The notes under the pieces are model-generated. The model did not search any database and was not told where the DNA came from. It saw only the letters and a program-made list of their open reading frames with translations. Below are positions 48,339 to 56,126 of a DNA stretch of 64,000 nt, in pieces. Numbering within the stretch: the first letter of the stretch is position 1; the number at the start of each line of letters is the position of its first letter. Made by a program: the position numbers and the translations under genes. This DNA is from Nocardia asteroides (GTDB lineage Bacteria > Actinomycetota > Actinomycetes > Mycobacteriales > Mycobacteriaceae): contig NZ_LR134352.1 of the NCBI RefSeq assembly GCF_900637185.1, positions 372,001 through 436,000 on the forward strand, read 5' to 3'.

Positions 48339-48919
48339 GGCGTCTTGGTCTCCTTGCGCGCGATGCTGCCGTTCTCGTCGATCTCGCGAAGGATTTCCGC
48401 GGAATCGGCGACGGTGGCGCAGTAGCTCTCGAGCCATTCCAGCGCACGCAGGCGGTCGGCCTCCATAGCGGAGAAGACACAATCACTCGGCACCGCGACG
48501 ATATATCCACGGAAGAACGCGTCGGCGGCCGTGGTCTGAATACAGATCTGGGTTTGCAGACCGATCAGGACGAGGGTCTCGATGCCCGCGGCCTGGAGCC
48601 GCTCGTGCAGATCGGTCTCGTAGAACCCGCTGTCCTTGCTCCGCTCCTGGATGACGTCACCCGAGCCGAGAAACTCCTGGACAACGTCGGCGCCGGGGGT
48701 GCCACGCAGGGCAGGCACCCGGCCGTCGTAGCGCTCGGCCAGCGGGTCGTCGGGCTGGTTGATGAGCTGCAGGTGGAAGACCGGGCAGCCCCGCTTCCGC
48801 ATCTCGGACAGGAATTCCGTCACCCGCGGAGTGGCGGCGGAGATGGCCGCTTCACGCTCCGGATTCTTTCCGACGATATCGTATTGCAGGCCACTGGTCA
48901 GAACCGCTGTTTTGGACAT
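48335..48919 (-). CDS. isochorismatase-fold (cysteine hydrolase family) protein
   Basis: The 194-residue protein has the isochorismatase-like fold with the nucleophile Cys126 in LIGLQTQICIQTTAADA and a Lys at about 95 (ERSKDSGFYETDL). The family's catalytic Asp, normally in a xIDxQ motif near residue 10, is replaced by Gly10 (AVLTSGLQYD). So the classical Asp-Lys-Cys triad is incomplete. Members act on C-N or vinyl-ether bonds (nicotinamidase, carbamoylase, isochorismatase). Next to hypE and hypF, a step on a carbamoyl or cyano compound is conceivable but unproven. ATG 48919 has GGAGG seven bases upstream. Confidence 0.8.
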   Translation of the reverse strand: MSKTAVLTSGLQYDIVGKNPEREAAISAATPRVTEFLSEMRKRGCPVFHLQLINQPDDPLAERYDGRVPALRGTPGADVVQEFLGSGDVIQERSKDSGFYETDLHERLQAAGIETLVLIGLQTQICIQTTAADAFFRGYIVAVPSDCVFSAMEADRLRALEWLESYCATVADSAEILREIDENGSIARKETKTP

Positions 48920-48969
48920 GACAAATCCTCCGGGCATCGAATGTGGGGAAAAGAAGAATGTGCGCGGGC

Positions 48970-49980
48970 TCAAGCCGAGCGGGCATCCGGCGAGCTGTCG
49001 AACGCATCTATATAGGCGGCATTCAACGCCTGGGCGATAGTGGCCCAGTTGGCTGCGCATTGATTGGCGAATTCGATCACGTGGTAATAGGAATGCGGCC
49101 GCACGACTTCGGCGATCTTCGCGGCATCGCTGCCGCTGACGGCGTGCTGGTGCAGCCAGCGAAGTAGCTCGCGGCCGCCGACACTCATCCGTAGCGCCGG
49201 ATCCCGGGAGAGCACAGCCAGCAGCGCGTCGATATCCACCTGCTTCTTGGGCGGTGCGGACTCGACGAGCGAGGTGGTCGCCGCCGGCTCGGCGCCCCCC
49301 GATGCCGGCTTCGTACAGGAGTTCTTGTCGTCCTCCGCATGGACGAGCGGGTCCACCCCACTGTCCAGGCGGGCGCGCACATCACGCACGGTCGACGGCG
49401 ACAGCCCGACCTCCTTGGCGATGCTGCGCAGGGAGGCATCGGGGCGCGCGAGGATGAGTTCCGCGGCGGTGCGCCGGGCGGAGTTGGTGTCGACGGGACG
49501 GAGTCTGCCGTCACTGCCCAGGCGGTGGCTGGACTGCGAACTGTCCCCGGTGCCGCTGCGAATCGTGGCCACCGTCTTCGCGGACAGGCCCGCCGCGGCG
49601 GCGATCGACCGGTTCGACCAGTGCGGATGCGTGCCGATGATCCGCTCCGCGGCGGCACGCCGGTCCGCGAGGGACAGGGGCAGGCCGTGCGTCACGTTCT
49701 CCTGGACGCCGAGAATGTAGGCCAGTTCGTCGGACCCGTCGACCAGATACGCGTCGATATGGGTGAGGCCCTTCCGCATCGCGGCATTCGTCCGATGAAA
49801 TCCGTCGATGACGCGATTGGTCGGCCGATGCACGAGAATCGGCGGCAACGGCCATTCCGCCTCCATCAGCCGCTCGATATGCGCTTGGTCTTCCCCCCCA
49901 GACCGCGGCGACCCAGCAATTACCAGCGATGCGATTTCCACCGATTTCTTCACACGCGCCGATTTCGATGAATTATTCAC
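48970..49980 (-). CDS. StrR-family ParB-like pathway-specific regulator
   Basis: The 336-residue protein has a ParB/sulfiredoxin-like N-domain (VEIASLVIAGSPR, PPILVHRPTNRVIDGFHR), then GLPLSLADRRAAAERII and a helix-turn-helix (NRSIAAAAGLSAKTVATIR). This is the pattern of StrR, Tei15* and Bbr, activators of antibiotic gene clusters. A second HTH-like stretch, SLRSIAKEVGLSPSTVRDVR, follows. It is the first gene of the operon with the isochorismatase-like, hypE, hypF and SBF genes. StrR-like inverted repeats in both divergent promoters of the region make it the likely activator of the whole cluster. GTG 49980 has a GGGGGA upstream. Confidence 0.9.
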   Translation of the reverse strand: MNNSSKSARVKKSVEIASLVIAGSPRSGGEDQAHIERLMEAEWPLPPILVHRPTNRVIDGFHRTNAAMRKGLTHIDAYLVDGSDELAYILGVQENVTHGLPLSLADRRAAAERIIGTHPHWSNRSIAAAAGLSAKTVATIRSGTGDSSQSSHRLGSDGRLRPVDTNSARRTAAELILARPDASLRSIAKEVGLSPSTVRDVRARLDSGVDPLVHAEDDKNSCTKPASGGAEPAATTSLVESAPPKKQVDIDALLAVLSRDPALRMSVGGRELLRWLHQHAVSGSDAAKIAEVVRPHSYYHVIEFANQCAANWATIAQALNAAYIDAFDSSPDARSA

Positions 49981-50176
49981 GTACTCAGTCCCCCGGTCCT
50001 TCGAGCCAAGCCTGCAAATTCAAGATCAAGAGATGCGTAAAAAAACTATCGCAGCGAGCCCTCACGAGCAAGTGTTCGATCTGCCACCCGCGACCACCCA
50101 CGAACGTCGGCACCGGCCGACGATCCCCTCGACTGGAGTATGGCCACAGCTGCTCTCCCGTCACAGACCGCGGGGT

Positions 50177-50204
50177 GTGCAACTGACGAAAGTCACAGTC
50201 GAAC
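50177..50204. promoter_or_regulatory. StrR-like inverted repeat between the regulator and IPP isomerase genes
   Basis: The site is GTGCAACTG-N10-CAGTCGAAC. The right half is identical to the StrR consensus half-site CAGTCGAAC; the left half matches at seven of nine. It lies in the 550-bp divergent region 49981-50530, which holds no gene and is A/T-richer than its surroundings. A weaker N11 variant starts at 50127 (CCTCGACTG). The shared N10 spacing with the site at 42123 supports both. Confidence 0.65.
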
Positions 50205-50530
50205 AGGATGATTCGGGCGAAGCGGACGCCAAAAGCTCACTTCTGGACCCGCACTGGAGTGAGGATTGCCACTCTGGCCGCCCCACCTCGGCCTCCCGCC
50301 GGAACCGCACACCGAGCGGTCGCCACACGATTGGACAGACGACCAATTCCAAGCCCCCCGACGGCGTTGCATAATTGGCCCCACACCCCCGAAAAAGAGG
50401 GGCATCTTCCCGAAACTCGTGCGGCCGCCGACAGCAATTCATCTGCTACCGATTCGGCCGGTTCCGAGACACGCCCGGGTATCGCGAATTGTTCATTTTG
50501 TCCATCCGCTGAAAAGAATGGAAACAACCG

Positions 50531-51628
50531 ATGGCCTATGCCGCCCGCAAGGACGATCACGTCCGCCTGGCAGTCGCCCAGCAGCGCGAATTCACGGACA
50601 CCCGGCACGCCTGCCAGTTCGACGACATCGAGTTCGTGCACCATGCGCTGCGCGGCACCGCGGAACGCGTTGTGTCGCTTAACACCAATATTGCGGGCAT
50701 GACTTGGCGCACGCCACTATATGTCAACGCTATGACAGGTGGCAGCGCGCGAACCGGCGAGATCAACCGCGCCCTGGCAATCGCCGCCGGGGAGACCGGC
50801 CTGGCGATCGCGTCGGGCTCGATGAGCGCCTACCTGGCCGATCCGGCGGTGGCCGAGACCTACCGCGTGCTGCGCAGCGAGAACCCCGACGGGTACGTCA
50901 TCGCCAATGTGAACGCCAACGCCACGCCGGACATGGCGGCGCGCGCGGTGGAACTACTGGCGGCCGATGCGCTGCAGGTGCACGTCAACGCGGTCCAGGA
51001 AACCGTCATGCCCGAGGGCGACCGCGACTTCACGGCATGGCCCGGCAACATCGCCCGGATGACCGAGGCGCTCGGCATCCCGGTGATCGTCAAGGAGGTG
51101 GGGTTCGGCATCAGCGCCGACACCGTGACCCAGCTGGCCGATCTCGGCGTTCGACACATCGACGTGTCCGGGACCGGCGGCACCAACTTCGCGCGGATCG
51201 AGAACGCCCGGCGCCACGGCGACGACTTCGATCTGCTGGGCGAATGGGGCCTGTCGACGCCGGCCTGCCTGGTCGAGGCGAGCGAACCAGCGCGCCTGCG
51301 CGGCGTCACTCTGCTGGCCTCGGGCGGAATTCGCAATCCCCTCGACGTGGTCCGCAGTCTCGCCCTCGGAGCGGGCGCGGCCGGGGTTTCCGGCCACTTC
51401 CTCGCCATTCTGGAAACCGGCGGTGTGGACGCGCTGATCGCGACCATCACCACGTGGATCGCACGGATCCGGCACCTGATGATGCTGCTCGGCGCCGCCA
51501 CCGTGGCCGACCTGGCGCACACGGATGTCCTGCTGACCGGCCGGCTGGCCGAGGTCTGCCGGCTACGCGGCGTCGACCCCGCCGACTACGCCCGGCGGTC
51601 GCGAATCCCAGCCGGCGCGGGTCGATGA
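50531..51628 (+). CDS. fni: type 2 isopentenyl-diphosphate isomerase (FMN-dependent)
   Basis: The 365-residue protein has the IDI-2 series: RKDDHVRLA at the start, NAMTGGSARTGEIN, ANVNANATPDMAARAVEL, LQVHVNAVQETVMPEGDRDF, IVKEVGFGIS, DVSGTGGTNFARIENAR, and ASGGIRNPLDVVRSLALGA for FMN phosphate binding. It interconverts IPP and DMAPP with reduced FMN. It is transcribed divergently from the StrR-like regulator, with the StrR-like site between them. In clusters with a prenyltransferase it usually enlarges the DMAPP pool. No mevalonate genes or prenyl diphosphate synthase are in the window, so the chain-length enzyme must come from elsewhere. Confidence 0.93.
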   Translation: MAYAARKDDHVRLAVAQQREFTDTRHACQFDDIEFVHHALRGTAERVVSLNTNIAGMTWRTPLYVNAMTGGSARTGEINRALAIAAGETGLAIASGSMSAYLADPAVAETYRVLRSENPDGYVIANVNANATPDMAARAVELLAADALQVHVNAVQETVMPEGDRDFTAWPGNIARMTEALGIPVIVKEVGFGISADTVTQLADLGVRHIDVSGTGGTNFARIENARRHGDDFDLLGEWGLSTPACLVEASEPARLRGVTLLASGGIRNPLDVVRSLALGAGAAGVSGHFLAILETGGVDALIATITTWIARIRHLMMLLGAATVADLAHTDVLLTGRLAEVCRLRGVDPADYARRSRIPAGAGR

Positions 51629-51774
51629 GCACAGCGCGCCAGGAACGGCAGCCCTGGTCAACGACACACGATCCCCGATCGCGACTTCGCCGGTCCGACG
51701 CGCCGGACGCCCCCGAATCCTGGCGCTGATCAGCACCGTTAGGATGTTCACACAATCCGGTAGCGCAGCATTGC

Positions 51775-51832
51775 TACTCGCCAGTAACATGGACAGCCCA
51801 CCACTACTGGCGAGTAACTTAGAACCTACTAT
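51775..51832 (+). promoter_or_regulatory. twin palindromes and -10 element upstream of etfD
   Basis: TACTCGCCAGTA (51775-51786) and its exact reverse complement TACTGGCGAGTA (51805-51816) lie 30 bp apart. Each is itself nearly symmetric (TACT-N4-AGTA) and is followed by AC. A -10-like TACTAT lies at 51827-51832, so the second site covers the -35 area. The shape suggests a TetR-type repressor, perhaps one that senses acyl-CoA. Confidence 0.55.
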
Positions 51833-51886
51833 GATGCGTTCCGGGACGAGCGGCACCGCGTCGCTACGTGAACGAAAGGCCCTGGC

Positions 51887-54800
51887 ATGAGCCCTGTATC
51901 GATGACATTGGGCATCATCTCCATACTGATCGGTGTACCCGCGTGGATTCTGTTCGGGCTGGCGATCCGGCGGATGGTGCGAACCATCATGCTCGGGCAG
52001 GCCGCCCCGGACCGCTTCACGCCGTTCGTGCCGCGATTCACCACCATGGTCAAGGAATTCGCCGCGCACACCCGCATGGTGAAGTTCCGGACCGTCGGCT
52101 GGGCGCACTGGCTCGTGATGGTCGGCTTCATGATCGGCTTCGTCACCGTCTTCCAGGCGCAGGGGCAGATCTTCAGCCCCACTTTCACCTGGCCGCTGGT
52201 CGGTAACACGTTCGTCTACCACCTGCTGGACGAGTTCCTGGCCCTGGGCACCATCATCGGTGCGCTGGTGCTGATCACCATCCGCCAGCTGAACCACCCC
52301 CGCGTCCCGGCGCGGCTGTCCCGGTTCTCCGGCTCCAACTTCGGCGCCGCCTACTTCGTCGAGACCATCGTGCTCGTCGAGGGCATCAGCATGCTCGGCG
52401 CGAAGGCCCTGGTGCTCGCCTACACCGGCGAATCCCACGCCAGCAGCGACTTCGTCAGCATGCACGTCGCCAAGCTGCTGCCCGCCAGCGCCACGCTCGT
52501 GTCCGTGTTCGCCTTCTTCAAGCTGATGGCGGCGCTGGTCTGGGTCGTCGTGGTCAGCCGCAACATCAACTGGGGTGTCGCGTGGCACCGGTTCTCGGCC
52601 TTCTTCAACATCTACTTCAAGCGTGAGGCCGACGGCAGCGTCGCCCTCGGCGCGGTCAAGCCGATGATCTCCAACGGCAAGGTCCTGGACATGGAGAACG
52701 TCGACCCCGATGTCGACAAGCTCGGTGTCGGCCGCGTGGAGGACTTCTCCTGGAAGGGCTGGCTGGACTTCACCACCTGCACCGAGTGTGGTCGCTGCCA
52801 GTCGCAGTGCCCCGCCTGGAACACCGGCAAGCCGCTCTCGCCCAAGCTGCTGATCATGTCGCTGCGTGACCACGGCTACGCCGCGGCGCCCTACCTGCTG
52901 GCCGGTGGCCGCAAGGATCCCGGTGGCGACGAGATCGGTCTGGTGGACGCCGACGGCAAGGTCGACGAGGCCGCGCTGGCGAAGATCCCCGAGGCCGCGC
53001 GCGCCGAGGCCGAACGACCGCTGGTCGGCGGCGAGGACGTGCACGGCATCATCGACCCCGAGGTGCTGTGGAGCTGCACCACCTGTGGTGCCTGCGTCGA
53101 GCAGTGCCCGGTCGACATCGAGCACGTCGACCACATCATCGACATGCGCCGCTACCAGGTGCTGATCGAGTCGGAATTCCCCACCGAGCTGGCCGGCCTG
53201 TTCAAGAACCTGGAGAACAAGGGCAACCCGTGGGGCCAGAACTCCAAGGACCGCCTCAACTGGATCAACGAAGTCGACTTCGACATCCCGGTCTTCGGTA
53301 AGGACGCCGACAGCTTCGACGGCTACGAGTACCTGTTCTGGGTCGGCTGCGCCGGCGCCTACGAGGACCGCGCCAAGAAGACCACCAAGGCCGTGGCCGA
53401 GCTGCTCGCCACCGCGGGCACCAAGTTCATGGTGCTCGGCGCCGAGGAGACCTGCACCGGCGACTCGGCTCGCCGCGCGGGCAACGAGTTCCTCTTCCAG
53501 CAGCTGGCCATGCAGAACATCGAGGTCATCAACTCGGTGTTCGAGGGTGTCGAGCAGTCGAAGAAGAAGATCGTGGTCACCTGCGCGCACTGCTTCAACG
53601 CGCTCAACAACGAGTACCCGCAGGTCGGTGGCACCTACGAGGTCGTGCACCACACCCAGCTGCTGAACCGCCTGGTGCGGCAGAAGAAGCTGGTGCCGGT
53701 GGCCTCGGTGTCGCAGAACATCACCTACCACGACCCCTGCTACCTGGGTCGGCACAACAAGATCTACAACGCGCCGCGTGAGCTCATGGAGGCCTCGGGT
53801 TCGACCCTGGTCGAGATGCCGCGGCACGGCGAGCGGTCCATGTGCTGTGGTGCCGGTGGCGCCCGGATGTGGATGGAAGAGCAGCTCGGCAAGCGCATCA
53901 ACGTCGACCGTGTGGACGAGGCACTGTCCACCAACCCGACCAAGATCGCGACCGGCTGCCCGTTCTGCCGAGTCATGCTCACCGACGGTGTCACCGCGCG
54001 CCAGGAGCAGGGCCAGGGCGAGGGCGTCGAGGTCGTCGACGTCGCGCAGCTGATGCTCGACTCGATCACCCGCGTGGAGGCCGCCGAACTGTCGGCGAAC
54101 CTGCTCGTCGTCCAGGAGCCGAAGGCCGAGCCGGAACCCGAGCCCGAGCCGGAACCCGCGCCGGTCGCCGAGGTGGCCGAGGCCGCCCCGAAGGCCGCGC
54201 CGACCGGCGGCGGTCTGGGGATGAAGGGTGCCGCCAAGGCGCCCGGTGGCGGTCTGGGCATGAAGGGCGCCGCCAAGGCGCCCGGTGCGAAGGCTCCCGC
54301 CGCCGAAGCCGCTCCCGCCGCCGCTCCGGCCAAGGGCCTGGGCATGAAGGGTGCCGCGAAGGCGCCCGGTGGCGGACTCGGCATGAAGGGCGCCGCCAAG
54401 GCTCCGGGCGCGAAGGCTCCCGCCGCCGAAGCCGCTCCGGCCGCCGAGACCACGGCTCCCCCGGTCAAGGGTCTGGGCATGAAGGGTGCCGCCAAGGCGC
54501 CCGGTGGCGGACTCGGCATGAAGGGCGGGGCGAAGGCTCCCGGCGCCAAGGCTCCGGCCGCTCCCGCCGCGGAAGCGGCGCCTGCCGCCGAAGCCGCGCC
54601 CGCACCGGCGGCCCCGCCGGTCAAGGGCCTCGGCATGAAGGGCGGCGCCAAGGCTCCGGGTGCGAAGGCACCCGGCGCGAAGGCACCCGCCGCTCCGGCC
54701 GCCGAAGCAGCTCCGGCTGCTGAGGCCCCCGCCGCCGAGGCACCTGCCGCCGAGACCCCGGCTTCGGCTCCCACCGAGACCAAGCCGACGGTCGCCGCCA

Positions 54801-55063
54801 AGGGCCTGGCCATGAAGTCCGGCTTCAAGCGTCCCGGCCCCAAGGCCCCCGGCGCCGCGGCCCCTGCCCCGGCAGCTCCGGCCGAGCCCGAGGCCCCCGC
54901 GGCCCCGGCCGAGCCCGAAGCCCCGGCGGAACCGGCCACTCCGGCCGAGCCCGCCAACGGCAACGGCAACGGCGAAGCCGCACCGTCCGTCGCCCCGCCG
55001 ACCGCCAAGCCCGGCGGCCTCGGCTTCAAGTCCGGCGCGAAGGCCCCCGGCCGCAAGAACTGA
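51887..55063 (+). CDS. etfD: membrane iron-sulfur oxidoreductase EtfD (Rv0338c type) with long repeat tail
   Basis: The 1,058-residue protein starts with about five TM helices (to about 245) of haem-b/NarI-like type. A [4Fe-4S] ferredoxin-type domain follows, with CTECGRCQSQCP near 298 and CTTCGACVEQCP near 397. Two CCG domains (CYLGRHNKIYN, MCCGAGGARMW) complete the HdrB-like part. Rv0338c (EtfD) is known to reoxidise the electron-transfer flavoprotein of beta-oxidation and pass electrons to the quinone pool. From about residue 745 the chain becomes an Ala/Pro/Lys tail with repeated GLGMKGAAKAPG-like units, ending GLGFKSGAKAPGRKN. The tail makes it longer than the mycobacterial protein as I recall it. 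Long frames on the other strand are artefacts. GAAAGG precedes ATG 51887. Confidence 0.9.
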   Translation: MSPVSMTLGIISILIGVPAWILFGLAIRRMVRTIMLGQAAPDRFTPFVPRFTTMVKEFAAHTRMVKFRTVGWAHWLVMVGFMIGFVTVFQAQGQIFSPTFTWPLVGNTFVYHLLDEFLALGTIIGALVLITIRQLNHPRVPARLSRFSGSNFGAAYFVETIVLVEGISMLGAKALVLAYTGESHASSDFVSMHVAKLLPASATLVSVFAFFKLMAALVWVVVVSRNINWGVAWHRFSAFFNIYFKREADGSVALGAVKPMISNGKVLDMENVDPDVDKLGVGRVEDFSWKGWLDFTTCTECGRCQSQCPAWNTGKPLSPKLLIMSLRDHGYAAAPYLLAGGRKDPGGDEIGLVDADGKVDEAALAKIPEAARAEAERPLVGGEDVHGIIDPEVLWSCTTCGACVEQCPVDIEHVDHIIDMRRYQVLIESEFPTELAGLFKNLENKGNPWGQNSKDRLNWINEVDFDIPVFGKDADSFDGYEYLFWVGCAGAYEDRAKKTTKAVAELLATAGTKFMVLGAEETCTGDSARRAGNEFLFQQLAMQNIEVINSVFEGVEQSKKKIVVTCAHCFNALNNEYPQVGGTYEVVHHTQLLNRLVRQKKLVPVASVSQNITYHDPCYLGRHNKIYNAPRELMEASGSTLVEMPRHGERSMCCGAGGARMWMEEQLGKRINVDRVDEALSTNPTKIATGCPFCRVMLTDGVTARQEQGQGEGVEVVDVAQLMLDSITRVEAAELSANLLVVQEPKAEPEPEPEPEPAPVAEVAEAAPKAAPTGGGLGMKGAAKAPGGGLGMKGAAKAPGAKAPAAEAAPAAAPAKGLGMKGAAKAPGGGLGMKGAAKAPGAKAPAAEAAPAAETTAPPVKGLGMKGAAKAPGGGLGMKGGAKAPGAKAPAAPAAEAAPAAEAAPAPAAPPVKGLGMKGGAKAPGAKAPGAKAPAAPAAEAAPAAEAPAAEAPAAETPASAPTETKPTVAAKGLAMKSGFKRPGPKAPGAAAPAPAAPAEPEAPAAPAEPEAPAEPATPAEPANGNGNGEAAPSVAPPTAKPGGLGFKSGAKAPGRKN

Positions 55064-55073
55064 CAACTGAACA

Positions 55074-55116
55074 AGCGAGAGAGGCGCGGATTCCCGTAAT
55101 CCGCGCCTCTCTCGCT
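55074..55116 (+). terminator. intrinsic terminator after etfD
   Basis: A perfect 19-bp stem pairs 55074-55092 with 55098-55116 around a CCCGT loop. It starts ten bases after the etfD stop. Confidence 0.9.
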
Positions 55117-55370
55117 GTCTATCGGCTGTAACCCGTGCAGCTGCGCGGCCGCGCGCCGGAGCCGCGTCGGCGGCGTGCGCGGTCGCGCCGCCCCTACGCC
55201 TGCCCGCGCGCCCGTCCCGCGTGAAGGTGGCGGGTGAACCTCGCCGGCCGGCCAGGCCAGCGGTTCATGTCCGCCGAGCACGGAACCCGACCGGTGAACC
55301 CGGTACCGCACTCCCGGCTCCGCGCCTGAAGTCGTCACCGTCCCCGATCCGGAACCAGGCCCCGGGTGCT

Positions 55371-55913
55371 TCAGCAGTCGGCGAACCAGGCCTTCACGTA
55401 ACCCGCCGATTGGTAGACGTAGTCCCAGGCCCAGCGGGCGGGCGACAGATGGGGTTCGGGGTCGACGAACAGGAGTTCGCCGGGCCAGCAGGCGCCGAGG
55501 ATGTAGCGGGCGCGGGAGATGTGCGGGGTGAAGGTGACCACGATGACGCGGGTCCAGCCGGCGCCGAGGCGGGCGAGTTCGCGGCCTTCACCGAGGGTGG
55601 TGCGGGGGCTCGGGTCGAAGCAGATCACCTCGAAGCTGTAGCCGCCGTGGCAGATCCGGTTGATCATCGGGCTGCGTTCGTAGGGATCGGAGACGAGCAC
55701 GCGGGGCGCGTAGCCCTCGGCGGCCAGGCGCAGGCCGAGTTCTTCGCGGCCGTCGTGGGCGCCGCCGAGGATCAGGATCGCGTCCGCGCGGACGGGCTCG
55801 TCGGTGCGGGGCGACACGTACACCGGCCACAGCGCGACCGTCGCGACGAGCACCGCGAGCAGCAGCGCACCCGAGACGACGAGCAACCGGCGCATCCGCC
55901 CGATGCTAGCCAT
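55371..55913 (-). CDS. YdcF/ElyC-like DUF218 protein with N-terminal membrane anchor
   Basis: The 180-residue protein has an N-terminal TM segment (RRLLVVSGALLLAVLVATVA) and a DUF218 domain with AILILGGAHDGREELGLRLA and later VIVVTFTPHISRARYI. Family members (SanA, ElyC, YdcF) are linked to envelope maintenance; ElyC affects peptidoglycan or lipid-carrier metabolism in E. coli. The start could be ATG 55913 or ATG 55895. About 250 bases on its 3' side (55117-55370) hold nothing I recognise. It is divergent from the UDP-glucose dehydrogenase gene. Confidence 0.8.
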   Translation of the reverse strand: MASIGRMRRLLVVSGALLLAVLVATVALWPVYVSPRTDEPVRADAILILGGAHDGREELGLRLAAEGYAPRVLVSDPYERSPMINRICHGGYSFEVICFDPSPRTTLGEGRELARLGAGWTRVIVVTFTPHISRARYILGACWPGELLFVDPEPHLSPARWAWDYVYQSAGYVKAWFADC

Positions 55914-56126
55914 CCCCCGCCGGCCCGACCCGCCGACACGTCCACACCCACGGACACTCCGCACACTCTCGATCCGAACCTCGCACCCCTACCGGCCGCA
56001 TCATCGCAGGTAGAGGCATCGGAAAACAGGACGACCAGTCGGTGTCGCCCCCTGTACACCTGATGTTGCGCCCCCTCTTGCCTCGCTGACGCGGCGTAGC
56101 CACGCGCGCGGCTTACCAACAGAACT

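Noticed and set aside
50042..50079. GTTCG...CGAAC half-sites around 50069-50100 as a further StrR box
   Set aside because: The distance between half-sites (22 bases between the GTTCG and CGAAC cores) does not fit the 18-19 bases of the other sites.
51563..55338. Long minus-strand open frames opposite etfD
   Set aside because: They are mirror frames of a conserved FeS protein and its low-complexity tail, without any domain sense of their own.
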